A stretch of 33,476 bases of DNA from an uncultured Selenomonadaceae bacterium (GCA_902777615.1 CACYUQ010000010.1:1-33476), one strand, 5' to 3'; positions 1-8,652 are shown, counted from the first letter of the stretch. Notes: a model not told the origin generated them from the sequence alone. Made by a program: numbers and translations.

Positions 1-480
1 ATCGCGTTGTCCGCGCTGGTGCTGGCGATATGCGCGACCTTCTCCTCCCTGAAAGCGGGCGCGTTCAGCAGCAAGGCCATCCTCGCGCAGAACGCCGCTT
101 CCAACGGCTGGGCTTATTATCAGGCGAAGAGCCTGAAAGAAAACACTTACAAAGTGCAGATCGACCAGATGAAGCTGGCGGCGGCAACCCTTGACCCTGA
201 GGAGACGCCGAAGCTGATGGAAAAATACCAGAAAACCGTCGACCGCTACAAGGCCGAGGAAAAGGAAATCATGAACGAAGCGCGGGCCGCCGAGGAAAGG
301 AGGGACAAAGCGCTGGCGCTGAACAAGGGCTTCGCGGGTGCGCTGACCTTCTTGCAGATCGCGATCCTCATGGTCTCCCTCGCGGGCCTCGTCAAGCAGA
401 TCTGGTTCTGGTACGCGGGCCTCGCCGTGGGCGCGGTGGGTATTTTCAATTTCGTCACGATGATGATGCAGACGTTCTGA
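1..480 (+). CDS. DUF4337-like membrane protein, 5' partial
   Basis: The reading frame is open from base 1, so the true start lies outside the window; the TTG at base 7 is only the first internal candidate. The visible product has a small hydrophobic segment at its N-terminus and then SSLKAG...WAYYQAKSLKE, the pattern I associate with DUF4337 proteins. A charged, probably coiled-coil stretch follows (roughly residues 60-105), and the C-terminus carries two hydrophobic helices (about 107-155). This suggests a small inner-membrane protein with a soluble helical loop. The family has no established function. It converges on the kinase gene to its right, with a shared hairpin terminator between them. 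Confidence 0.6.
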   Translation: MALSALVLAICATFSSLKAGAFSSKAILAQNAASNGWAYYQAKSLKENTYKVQIDQMKLAAATLDPEETPKLMEKYQKTVDRYKAEEKEIMNEARAAEERRDKALALNKGFAGALTFLQIAILMVSLAGLVKQIWFWYAGLAVGAVGIFNFVTMMMQTF

Positions 481-501
481 TTGGCAAACGGACATAAAGA
501 A

Positions 502-529
502 AAAGGGCAGACGCAAGGTCCGCCCTTTG
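502..529. terminator. bidirectional terminator between DUF4337 gene and GHKL kinase
   Basis: AAAGGGC at 502-508 pairs with GCCCTTT at 523-529, and the pairing extends inward with one mismatch. The arms are flanked by A-rich DNA on the left and TTGGTTTCTT on the right. It lies between two convergent genes and could serve both. Confidence 0.65.
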
Positions 530-534
530 GTTTC

Positions 535-1875
535 TTATGCCAAACTTTCCTTCCCGTGCCAATTCATCAGCAGGCGGACCCAGCCGTCTTTTTGCTCAAA
601 GAGTACGGTCGCGTCGTATTTCTTGCTGAAGTTCCGCAGGGAGACCATGCCGGTGCCGTGGCCATGCTCTTTGGTGGTCGGCAGGCCGTCTTCTCCGAAC
701 CGGAGCGGCGCGTCGAAGCGATTTTCCACGACCAGCGCGTACTCCCGCTCGTCACAGGAAAGCAGGACGCGAAGCTCCCGTTCCCCTGCCCGCTGCTTGC
801 GGCTGGCGATGACCGCGTTTTCAATGACGTTGGACAACAAAATCGCAAGATCGTTATCTCCCCCTTGCGGACATTCTTTGTCCAGATGGACGTTGTAGAA
901 AATCCGGATCCCGTCTTTTTTCGCGAGCTGCATATAGACGGTCAAAGCCGCGTTCACGATGGGGCTTTCACAGTACACGGCGATGGGCTGCGCGAGCAGC
1001 TCTTTATCCTGTGTCCCGACCAGCGCGCGGGCTTTCTCAAACTCGCCGGCGTCGATCAGGGTGGCCAAGAGACGGTTGTAATGCCGCAGGTCGTGACGGA
1101 CGCGCTGCACATCCTCCGTGCGCGATTTCAAGAGCGCCGCGTAAGCCTCCAGCGCTTCAAGCTGCTGGGTCAGGAGCTCGTTGGTATGGCGCTCGTTCTG
1201 GATTCGCGCCGCGCGCTCCCCGGCGTAGAGCGAGTACTGGTACAGGGTGATGCCCCAGAAGAACAGTACGAACCGCAGGATCGCGTCCGACATGGTAAAC
1301 AGCAGCGGTCTGTCAATCAGCAGGATCAGCGGCGTGGCGCAAAGTCCCAGCGGCATGACCGCAAAGCACCAGCCCGCCAGCCGATTGCCGGAAAAGAGAT
1401 GCGACGGCAGCAGGTTCCGGAAAATCCGTCGCTCCAGCGGCAGCATGACGAGGAAAAAGAAGATGTACAACGCCGTCTGCGTCGGCAGCCGGTTGACACC
1501 CGTGCCGAAGGACGGCGGCAGCAGCGTCAAAATCACCGCGCCGCTCATCGTATGCAGCAGGAAGAACCAGAGCATCTGCATCCCCACCACGAAGGTGTGG
1601 CGCATGGCCTCGTGACGGATGACCAGGAGAGAGAGCGCGAAGAACGGAAGCCAGCCGAAGTATTGGACGTGCTTGAAAGAAGCGACGTCGAGCCCCGCGT
1701 GCCAGAAGTACGCCGCATAAATGGCACAGGACAACGGCGCCCAGAGCAGGATGTAGTTCCGCAGGCGGGTGCGCTCCTCCGGGAGCATTCTCGTCTCGAA
1801 TGCCAAATAGCGAAGATACGCGCCGATCATCTGGATCAGCGTGATGCCCACCGCCATGCCCAAGATAAGCGCCAT
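535..1875 (-). CDS. AgrC-like GHKL sensor histidine kinase
   Basis: The first ~215 residues are strongly hydrophobic with about six membrane helices and no clear extracellular domain. A helical linker follows, then RVRHDLRHY (around residue 260), the usual phosphoacceptor site of this kinase class. The C-terminal ATPase domain has an N-box (NVIENAVIAS) and a G-box (HGHGTGMVSLRNF). The architecture matches peptide-sensing kinases of the AgrC/ComD type, which partner LytTR regulators. It is divergent from such a regulator with about 60 bp between them. A GTG at 1884 is in frame, but the ATG at 1875 has better spacing to the weak AAGTGA Shine-Dalgarno. No peptide pheromone gene is visible beside it, so the ligand is unknown. 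Confidence 0.85.
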   Translation of the reverse strand: MALILGMAVGITLIQMIGAYLRYLAFETRMLPEERTRLRNYILLWAPLSCAIYAAYFWHAGLDVASFKHVQYFGWLPFFALSLLVIRHEAMRHTFVVGMQMLWFFLLHTMSGAVILTLLPPSFGTGVNRLPTQTALYIFFFLVMLPLERRIFRNLLPSHLFSGNRLAGWCFAVMPLGLCATPLILLIDRPLLFTMSDAILRFVLFFWGITLYQYSLYAGERAARIQNERHTNELLTQQLEALEAYAALLKSRTEDVQRVRHDLRHYNRLLATLIDAGEFEKARALVGTQDKELLAQPIAVYCESPIVNAALTVYMQLAKKDGIRIFYNVHLDKECPQGGDNDLAILLSNVIENAVIASRKQRAGERELRVLLSCDEREYALVVENRFDAPLRFGEDGLPTTKEHGHGTGMVSLRNFSKKYDATVLFEQKDGWVRLLMNWHGKESLA

Positions 1876-1935
1876 ACATTTCACTTCATTTCTATACGAA
1901 AATTATATATAATTATACTATAAAATAGGGAGAAG

Positions 1936-2655
1936 ATGAATACCATGCGAATCGCAATCGTGGAAGATGACGAAAGGGACATGAAGCATCTGGTAAGCGC
2001 CCTCGACGCGTATGCCTGCGGTCATGGCCTGACCTTCAATATCGACACGTTTTCCTCCGGCGAGGATTTTTTGCGGGCCTTCGCGCCACAAAAATACAGG
2101 CTGGTCTTTTTCGACAACTACATCGGAAACGGGCTGGGCATCGACCTGGCGCGCAAGGCGCGGTCACGGGACGCCGATGTGGAGTTCGTCTTCGCCAGCA
2201 TGAGCATGGAGTTCGCGCTGTCGGGCTATGAGGTCCGCGCGCTGCATTACCTGATCAAGCCCGCCATGCCCGAGGATATTGAGAAAGTCTTCGAGCGGCT
2301 TTCGAGGATCACGCCGCAGTCCGAAGCGCCGACCATCGAAGTCATGTGCGACTATCATCCGACCCCGATTCCCGTCAATTCCATCCGATATATCGAAGTC
2401 GTCGACAAGGCGTGCATCATTCACGCGGAGAAGGAATTCAAGACGTATATGCGGCTGGGGAGCTTGTTGGAGCTTTTGCCGCCGGAGGATTTTATCCGTC
2501 CCCATCGAAGCTTCGTCGTGCGTCTCGCCTCTATCCAGTCCATGACCCCAAAAGAGTTTACGCTGAAGGGCGGCGGGACCGTCCCCATCGGCCAGTCGTA
2601 CCAGAACGACTGCATCCGCGCCTATATCGAGTATCGCGCGCGCAGTCAAAGATGA
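1936..2655 (+). CDS. LytTR-family response regulator
   Basis: The N-terminal receiver domain carries the acidic cluster EDD (residues 10-12), a phosphoacceptor Asp60 in VFFDNY, and K at LIKPA. The C-terminal part (about 135-235) is a LytTR DNA-binding domain, with recognisable IRYIEV, FIRPHRSFVV and VPIGQSY segments. It is therefore a transcription factor expected to bind paired direct-repeat sites after phosphorylation by the divergent GHKL kinase. An in-frame ATG at 1945 gives the typical start MRIAIVEDD and is an equally good choice, because GGGAG at 1928-1932 sits between optimal spacings for the two. The targets cannot be told from the window. The AT-rich intergenic gap (1876-1935) holds TATACT- and TATAAA-like -10 sequences. 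Confidence 0.9.
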   Translation: MNTMRIAIVEDDERDMKHLVSALDAYACGHGLTFNIDTFSSGEDFLRAFAPQKYRLVFFDNYIGNGLGIDLARKARSRDADVEFVFASMSMEFALSGYEVRALHYLIKPAMPEDIEKVFERLSRITPQSEAPTIEVMCDYHPTPIPVNSIRYIEVVDKACIIHAEKEFKTYMRLGSLLELLPPEDFIRPHRSFVVRLASIQSMTPKEFTLKGGGTVPIGQSYQNDCIRAYIEYRARSQR

Positions 2656-2661
2656 ACGCAG

Positions 2662-2700
2662 CACCGTGAACGTATTTTTCGATTTTCACGGTGTTTTTTA
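2662..2700 (+). terminator. intrinsic terminator after LytTR regulator
   Basis: CACCGTGAA (2662-2670) pairs with TTCACGGTG (2685-2693) and is followed by TTTTTTATT. It sits directly after the regulator stop codon. Confidence 0.85.
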
Positions 2701-2808
2701 TTATGTTGAGCGCAACGATTTCCGGCAGGAAAATGACAAGCTGCGGCGAATATTATTTTTATAAATAGTTTCTCGCCAAACGTGAAGAACGAGAGGGGCG
2801 GCGTTTGT

Positions 2809-5751
2809 ATGGGCAGATACGAATTCACACAGGAACAGCAGCGCTTCATCGAAGACATGAAGCAGCCGTTTGCCGTTTATCAATATTTGAACAAGAAGGT
2901 TGTGACCATCGCCCTTTCGGACGGTTTCTGCAAACTGTTCGGCTATACGGACCGCGTGCAGGCGTATTATGAAATGGACCACGATATGTACAAGGACACG
3001 CACCCGGACGATGCCGCGCGCCTCGCCAACGCCGCCATACGATTCGCCACCAAGGGCGGCAAGTATGACGTCATCTACCGGACGCGGAAAAAGGGAAACA
3101 CCGATTACCTGATCATCCACGCCCTCGGCGAGCACGAGACCACCGAGACAGGCGTGCGGATCGCCCACGTCTGGTACACGGAGGAAGGGCTGTACAAGGA
3201 AGGGAGCGGCTCGGAGCTGAACCGGCTCATGAACAACGCGCTCCACGAGGAAAGCATCCTGCAGGAGAACCGTTACGACGTCCTGACCGGGCTGCCCAGC
3301 ATGACCTATTTCTTCGAGCTGGCCGAAGCGGAGCGGAAAGCCATCCGGGAGGACGGCAGGATTCCCGCGCTCCTCTATATCAATCTCCTCGGCATGAAGT
3401 TTTACAACAACAAATACGGCTTCGCGGACGGCGACCGTCTGCTGCGCTCCTTCGCCAAGATCCTGAGCCGCACGTTCCACAATGAGAACTGCTGCCATAT
3501 CGGCGCCGACCATTTCACCGTGCTGACGGAGAAAGCGGGGCTGGAGGAGATCCTCGGCGCGATTTTCGAGGAATGGAAGGAAATGAACGGGGGCAAGCTC
3601 CCGCCGGTCTGCGTCGGCATCTATCTCGGCCAGACGGAGGAAATTCCCATCAGCTCGGCCTACGACCGGGCGAAAATCGCCTGCGACGCCATCAAAGGCA
3701 CCTATGCCTCCGGCTTCAATTATTACAGCCAGTCGCTGGGGGAAGACCTGCAAAAGCAACAGTACATCCTGGAGAATTTCGACCGGGCGCTTTCGGAAAA
3801 ATGGATCCAGGTCTATTACCAGCCGATTGTCCGGGCGGTCAACGGCACGGCCTGCGACGAAGAAGCGCTGGCGCGGTGGATCGACCCGGTCAAGGGCTTC
3901 CTGCCTCCGCTGGATTTCATCCCGTACCTGGAAGACGCGGGGCTGATCTACAAGCTGGATCTGTATGTGCTGGACCGGATCCTTGAGAATATCAAGACAA
4001 AGGAAGCGGCGGGGCTTTATATCGTCCCCCAGTCCATCAATCTGTCCCGCTCCGACTTCGTCACCTGCGACATCGTGGAGGAAGTCAGGAAACGCGTGGA
4101 CGCGGCGGGGGTCAGCCGCGACAGGATCAGCGTCGAGATCACGGAAAGCGTGGTGGGAAGTGATTTCGAGTTCATGAAAACGCAGATCGAGCGTTTTCAG
4201 GCGCTGGGGTTTCCCGTGTGGATGGACGATTTCGGCAGCGGCTATTCCTCGCTGGATGTACTGCGGAGCATCAAATTCGACGTCATCAAGTTTGACATGG
4301 GCTTCCTGCGGAAGATGGACGAGAGCTACAACGGCAGAGTGCTCTTGTCCGAGCTGATCAAGATGGCCATCGCGCTGGGCGTGGACACCGTCTGCGAAGG
4401 CGTGGAGACCGAGGAGCAGATGATATTCCTGCAGGAAAGCGGCTGCTCCAAGCTGCAGGGCTACTATTTCAGCAAGCCGCTCCCCTTCGCGCAGGTGCTG
4501 GAATGGCAAACAGCCCATAGGTCGGACGGATACGAAAATCCCGAGGAATCGTCCTATTATGAATCGGTGGGCCGCATCAATCTTTTCGATTTTTCCGCTA
4601 TCGCAAACGAAGAAGAGGATGCCTTTCAAAAGGCGTTCAATACGATCCCGATTGCCGTCCTCGAGTTCCGGGGCGATTCTTCCCGTTTCGTCAGGAGCAA
4701 TCCGTCCTATCGGGATTTCGTCAAGCGGTTCCTGCATTACGATTTGTCCAGCTACGGCTCGTCCTTTTCGAAAAACCAAGGCGAATTCCTGCAAAATATC
4801 GTGCAGACCTGCTGCGAGCAAGGACTTCGCTCGTTCTTCGACGAGAAGATGGAAGACGGTTCTGTCATCCATTCCTTCGCGCGGCGGATCGGCGTGAACC
4901 CGGTCACGGGAACTATCGCGGTGGCGGTGGCGGTATTGTTCATCTCGAACCCGAACGAAGACGCGACCTATATGGACATCGCGAAAGCGCTGGCCACCGA
5001 CTATTACAATATTTATGTGGTAGATTTGGAAACAGATAAATTTATTGAGTACAGCTCCCTTGTGGGCGGCCAGAAGATTGCGGTGGAGCGGCACGGCGAC
5101 GACTTCTTCGCGTCGAGTGTACGGGATGCACACCGCATTTATGAGGAAGACCGGGACATCTTCTACGCCGCGTTCTCGAAGGAGAATATTATCAAGGCGC
5201 TGGACGAGCAGGGCGTGTTCACGGCGACCTACCGACTGATGGACACCGGCGCACCGGTCTACGTCAATATGAAAGTCACCCGGATGCAGCCGGGAAGCAG
5301 CAAGATCATCCTGGGCGTCAGCATCATCGACGCGCAGATGAAGCAACAGGCCCATTATGAGGAAATGAAAAAGGAGCGCGCGGCCTTGGTCCGGGTCATG
5401 GCGCTCTCCGACGGCTATCTGAGCCTCTACACGGTGGACCCGGAAACGGGCTATTATCTGGAATATACCTGCTCGGACGATTACGACACCCTCGGCACGT
5501 CGAAGGAGGGCGAAGATTTCTTCGCGCAGTCGAGGAAGGACGTCCCGAAGGTACTGCACCCCGACGATTTGCCGGAGTTCCTGGAGCTCTTCACCAAGGA
5601 AAATATCCTGCGGGATATCGAGGAGCACGGCCGCTGCACGATCCGTTACCGCCTGATGGTGGGCGGCGAGCCCCAGCCCGTAGAACTTCGAATCGCCCCC
5701 TTCAAAGAAGCCAATAAACGCAAGCTGCTGGTGGGCGTGAAGGCGCATTGA
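2809..5751 (+). CDS. PAS-GGDEF(degenerate)-EAL cyclic-di-GMP phosphodiesterase
   Basis: The protein is 980 residues from the ATG at 2809, which has GAGGGG about ten bases upstream; an upstream GTG at 2782 has no ribosome site. Domains in order are: a PAS-like sensor (about 15-130); a GGDEF domain (about 160-315) whose signature reads GADHF at 232-236; an EAL domain (about 318-565); and three PAS-like segments to the end. The GGDEF signature is probably inactive for cyclic-di-GMP synthesis. The EAL motif is intact at 352-354 (EALARW), as are the metal-binding DDFGSGYSSL and the EGVET/QGYYFSKPL motifs, so hydrolysis of cyclic-di-GMP is likely. The last two segments (about 728-860 and 865-980) are diverged tandem copies of one module. 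No membrane helix is seen, so it is a cytosolic signalling protein. It opposes the replication direction of its neighbours. Confidence 0.92.
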   Translation: MGRYEFTQEQQRFIEDMKQPFAVYQYLNKKVVTIALSDGFCKLFGYTDRVQAYYEMDHDMYKDTHPDDAARLANAAIRFATKGGKYDVIYRTRKKGNTDYLIIHALGEHETTETGVRIAHVWYTEEGLYKEGSGSELNRLMNNALHEESILQENRYDVLTGLPSMTYFFELAEAERKAIREDGRIPALLYINLLGMKFYNNKYGFADGDRLLRSFAKILSRTFHNENCCHIGADHFTVLTEKAGLEEILGAIFEEWKEMNGGKLPPVCVGIYLGQTEEIPISSAYDRAKIACDAIKGTYASGFNYYSQSLGEDLQKQQYILENFDRALSEKWIQVYYQPIVRAVNGTACDEEALARWIDPVKGFLPPLDFIPYLEDAGLIYKLDLYVLDRILENIKTKEAAGLYIVPQSINLSRSDFVTCDIVEEVRKRVDAAGVSRDRISVEITESVVGSDFEFMKTQIERFQALGFPVWMDDFGSGYSSLDVLRSIKFDVIKFDMGFLRKMDESYNGRVLLSELIKMAIALGVDTVCEGVETEEQMIFLQESGCSKLQGYYFSKPLPFAQVLEWQTAHRSDGYENPEESSYYESVGRINLFDFSAIANEEEDAFQKAFNTIPIAVLEFRGDSSRFVRSNPSYRDFVKRFLHYDLSSYGSSFSKNQGEFLQNIVQTCCEQGLRSFFDEKMEDGSVIHSFARRIGVNPVTGTIAVAVAVLFISNPNEDATYMDIAKALATDYYNIYVVDLETDKFIEYSSLVGGQKIAVERHGDDFFASSVRDAHRIYEEDRDIFYAAFSKENIIKALDEQGVFTATYRLMDTGAPVYVNMKVTRMQPGSSKIILGVSIIDAQMKQQAHYEEMKKERAALVRVMALSDGYLSLYTVDPETGYYLEYTCSDDYDTLGTSKEGEDFFAQSRKDVPKVLHPDDLPEFLELFTKENILRDIEEHGRCTIRYRLMVGGEPQPVELRIAPFKEANKRKLLVGVKAH

Positions 5752-5790
5752 GGGTAGGCCGCCGTCATGAATCATGAGGAGTGAAGATAA

Positions 5791-5830
5791 AAAACCCGCG
5801 CATCCCTGAAAATATGGATGCGCGGGTTTT
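5791..5830. terminator. bidirectional terminator between EAL gene and serS
   Basis: AAAACCCGCGCATCC (5791-5805) is perfectly complementary to 5816-5830, with A-tract and T-tract on the respective sides. It lies between two convergent genes and terminates both. Confidence 0.93.
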
Positions 5831-5840
5831 TGTATTCGTT

Positions 5841-7130
<1,290 letters not shown>

Positions 7131-7141
7131 TTAAAGTAATT

Positions 7142-7256
7142 AGCCCTCCCCTCTGGGGAGGGGGGACCGTCGAAGACGGCGGGTGAGGTTTTCAGCAAAG
7201 GCAACAAGACCTCATCCGTCGCGCTTCGCGCGCCACCTTCCCCAATGGGGAAGGCA
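7142..7256. repeat. palindromic interspersed repeat (REP-like mosaic)
   Basis: At least four GC-rich hairpins lie in tandem: CCCTCCCC/GGGGAGGG (7144-7162), CCGTC-gaa-GACGG (7167-7179), CGCGC-ttc-GCGCG (7220-7232) and CCTTCCCC-aat-GGGGAAGG (7236-7254). GAGGT and ACCTC pair across the middle (about 7185-7213). The element occupies the gap between rsmG and serS and encodes nothing. It resembles the dispersed palindromes common in gut Firmicutes genomes. No other copy is in this window, so the dispersed nature is inferred. Confidence 0.65.
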
Positions 7257-7325
7257 AAGTCAGCAAGATTTAATTACGTTAGCTTTCATTATATATTCGT
7301 CGTGCAGGACTGTCAAACTTTCCGT

Positions 7326-8048
7326 TTACACGCCCAGCGGCTTTTTTTCCGGCGTGCCGGACTTTCTAGGATAGACTTTCGGCGTCGGACGTTCTTTTTC
7401 AATGCGGACAATCGCGCGGCCGTCGTCGAGTCCCGGTAATTTTACGGGCTTCGCCGTCGGTACGCCGCCGCCGAGGATTTTCGCCGCCTGCGCCGCTTCT
7501 TCCATTTCCTCGGCGTACTTCGCGCCCTTCAGCGCCAAAAGCGAGCCGCCGACACGCACGAAGGGAAGCGTGTACTCCGCCAGCACCGACAGCCGCGCCA
7601 CCGCCCGGGACAGCGCCAGGTCGAACCGCTCCCGATACTGTTTCTGTCGCGCCGCCTCCTCCGCGCGCCCGTGGACGCACTCGACACCGGACAGCCCCAG
7701 CGCCCCGACCACCGTCTCCAAGAATTTCACGCGCTTTTGCAGGGAATCGAGCAGCACCAGCTCCATGGACGAGTAATAGATTTTCAGCACCACGCCCGGA
7801 AATCCGGCGCCCGTCCCCACGTCGATGACCCGCGCACCGTCCGTGAACAGCGACGCGTCGAAGGCCGAAAGCGAATCGACGATATGCTTGACCGCCACCT
7901 CATGGGGCTCGGTGATCGCGGTCAGGTTCATTTTTTCATTCCATTCGATGAGCAGATTGTAGTAGACGGCAAGCTGCTCCATCTGCGTCTCCGCCAGCGG
8001 CATCCCAAAATCCGCCGCCGCCGTCCGCACCTCGTCCCGAAACTCCAT
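7326..8048 (-). CDS. rsmG: 16S rRNA (guanine527-N7)-methyltransferase
   Basis: RsmG (GidB) methylates G527 of 16S rRNA using S-adenosylmethionine. The SAM-binding motif VIDVGTGAGFPGVVLKI, the acidic LLDS and the conserved LALSRAVARL are all present. The start is placed at the ATG at 8048 (240 residues, the usual family size) because GAGGGGG lies about seven bases upstream. A longer frame opens at 8099, but it would run through the antisense promoter described below. In most Firmicutes rsmG follows mnmG directly; here about 2.5 kb with a flagellin and a toxin-antitoxin unit separate them. Confidence 0.96.
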   Translation of the reverse strand: MEFRDEVRTAAADFGMPLAETQMEQLAVYYNLLIEWNEKMNLTAITEPHEVAVKHIVDSLSAFDASLFTDGARVIDVGTGAGFPGVVLKIYYSSMELVLLDSLQKRVKFLETVVGALGLSGVECVHGRAEEAARQKQYRERFDLALSRAVARLSVLAEYTLPFVRVGGSLLALKGAKYAEEMEEAAQAAKILGGGVPTAKPVKLPGLDDGRAIVRIEKERPTPKVYPRKSGTPEKKPLGV

Positions 8049-8062
8049 GCCGTGCCCCCTCG

Positions 8063-8091
8063 TTGACAATAAAACAAAAAAATCATATAAT
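8063..8091 (+). promoter_or_regulatory. consensus sigma-A promoter for antisense RNA
   Basis: TTGACA (8063-8068) and TATAAT (8086-8091) are separated by exactly 17 bases, a perfect vegetative promoter. It points away from rsmG, into the 3' end of the small toxin-like gene, with predicted initiation near 8098. No protein gene follows on this strand before a terminator. Confidence 0.85.
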
Positions 8092-8094
8092 ATA

Positions 8095-8127
8095 GGCAAA
8101 GAAAGGGTGCCGCCTAGCGGCCTGCCC
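8095..8127 (-). terminator. intrinsic terminator of small toxin-like mRNA
   Basis: Read on the minus strand, GGG-cag-GCCGC-TAG-GCGGC-a-CCC forms a hairpin (8127 to 8105) followed by TTTCTTT. It is correctly placed to end the transcript of the 22-residue peptide gene. Confidence 0.65.
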
Positions 8128-8185
8128 CGAATTATCTGTTAGGATAAACCGCCGCAGTTGCCAGCTAGAGGCGGTTTATTTCTTG
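8098..8185 (+). ncRNA. candidate antisense RNA, type I antitoxin
   Basis: The RNA would start about seven bases after the TATAAT at 8086-8091. It would end at the perfect 10-bp hairpin ATAAACCGCC (8144-8153)/GGCGGTTTAT (8170-8179) followed by TTCTTG. It has no plausible ORF. It is complementary to the 3' region of the small hydrophobic peptide mRNA on the other strand, including its stop codon. This matches antitoxin RNAs that overlap the toxin 3' end (txpA/RatA, bsrG/SR4 arrangement). Its 5' part also contains the hairpin GCCGC-CTA-GCGGC (8109-8121), which could start pairing with the target. The role is inferred from arrangement. Confidence 0.65.
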
Positions 8186-8244
8186 TCACGAAGCTCTATC
8201 AGGATCAGCAGTATCAGAAAAAGAACCAACACCGTATCACCCAT
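8176..8244 (-). CDS. 22-residue hydrophobic type I toxin-like peptide
   Basis: The ATG at 8244 follows GGGAGGTGAT at six to eight bases. It encodes MGDTVLVLF, then a run of Leu and Ile, ending in ELRDKK. One membrane-spanning segment with a charged C-terminal tail is the typical form of type I toxins (Fst, TxpA, holin-like toxins), which damage the membrane when overproduced. The ribosome site is partly sequestered: CCTCC just upstream is complementary to GGAGG across a six-base loop. The mRNA has its own promoter (8301-8329) and terminator, and its 3' part is covered by a convergent antisense RNA. I do not recognise the exact family. It is far below normal gene-calling size limits. Confidence 0.7.
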   Translation of the reverse strand: MGDTVLVLFLILLILIELRDKK

Positions 8245-8251
8245 GGCATCA

Positions 8252-8268
8252 CCTCCCTTACAGGAGGG
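8252..8268 (-). promoter_or_regulatory. hairpin sequestering the toxin Shine-Dalgarno
   Basis: On the minus strand CCTCC pairs with GGAGG around the loop TGTAAG. An alternative five-pair stem, TCCCT/AGGGA, uses overlapping bases. Either blocks part of the GGGAGGTGAT ribosome site, as in other type I toxin mRNAs that need processing or refolding before translation. Confidence 0.6.
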
Positions 8269-8300
8269 ACAGGAAATGCCGCCAAACGACACCCTTTACA

Positions 8301-8329
8301 AGTATACCATACGAAAAGCCGTTTGCCAA
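8301..8329 (-). promoter_or_regulatory. sigma-A promoter of toxin-like mRNA
   Basis: Minus-strand TTGGCA (8329-8324) and TATACT (8306-8301) are separated by 17 bases. Initiation near 8294 gives a 5' leader of about 50 bases before the peptide's ATG. Confidence 0.75.
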
Positions 8330-8380
8330 GAAAGGCTCCCTTTCCCGGCAACGGCTTTTGTTGCCCCTGCAACTTTTTTC

Positions 8381-8410
8381 TTGACACGATCGCGCTTTTT
8401 TTGTTATACT
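8381..8410 (+). promoter_or_regulatory. sigma-A promoter upstream of flagellin
   Basis: TTGACA (8381-8386) and TATACT (8405-8410) are 18 bases apart. It is the only good promoter before the flagellin. I found no flagellar sigma-28 type site (TAAA-N15-GCCGATAA) in the gap. Confidence 0.75.
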
Positions 8411-8466
8411 GATGCTAGAAAAATGGACTTTTTTCTTTACTCATGGCACAAAAGGAGTTGGCGACC

Positions 8467-8595
8467 ATGACTGCAGGGATTCGTATTCGCGCCGGACGCG
8501 CACCCGTCTCGACAGACATTCGGAGAGCTTTATATTCGTGCAATCGGCAAGGCACTTGCGTTGTCTTCTTTCATTGCGCGAAAATTGTCAGTTAA
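8467..8595 (+). CDS. candidate 42-residue small protein or leader peptide
   Basis: An ATG at 8467 follows AAAGGAG with nine bases of spacing, and the stop codon abuts the stem of a strong terminator. Promoter, ribosome site, ORF and terminator are thus in order, which argues for a real small gene. The product begins MTAGIRIRAG, is rich in Arg, has three Cys and ends in AKIVS. I recognise no family. TCATGG and CCATGA flank the ribosome site (about 8441-8470) and could form a hairpin masking both it and the start codon. Alternatively the segment is an untranslated regulatory leader of the flagellin mRNA. Confidence 0.35.
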   Translation: MTAGIRIRAGRAPVSTDIRRALYSCNRQGTCVVFFHCAKIVS

Positions 8596-8630
8596 GCACA
8601 AAGCAACGGAATTGCTTTGTGCTTTTTTTG
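8594..8630 (+). terminator. strong terminator or attenuator before flagellin
   Basis: AGCACAAAGCAA and TTGCTTTGTGCT form a perfect 12-bp stem around CGGAA, followed by seven T residues. It lies between the only good promoter and the flagellin start 23 bases later, so it may act as a regulated attenuator. Confidence 0.85.
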
Positions 8631-8652
8631 ATTTCGAAAGGATTGATGACTT

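Noticed and set aside
481-1923. Long plus-strand ORF opposite the GHKL kinase
   Set aside because: It is the mirror frame of a GC-rich kinase gene, is Arg/Gln/His-rich and has no family motif or ribosome site.
2701-5775. 1024-codon minus-strand ORF opposite the EAL protein
   Set aside because: It is a shadow frame; the plus strand carries clear PAS, GGDEF-like and EAL motifs.
8063-8091. TTGACA-N17-TATAAT taken as the rsmG promoter
   Set aside because: The hexamers read correctly only on the plus strand, pointing away from rsmG.
8411-8630. Cyclic-di-GMP or other known riboswitch before flagellin
   Set aside because: I could not match the conserved core of GEMM or other common riboswitch classes; only the terminator is certain.
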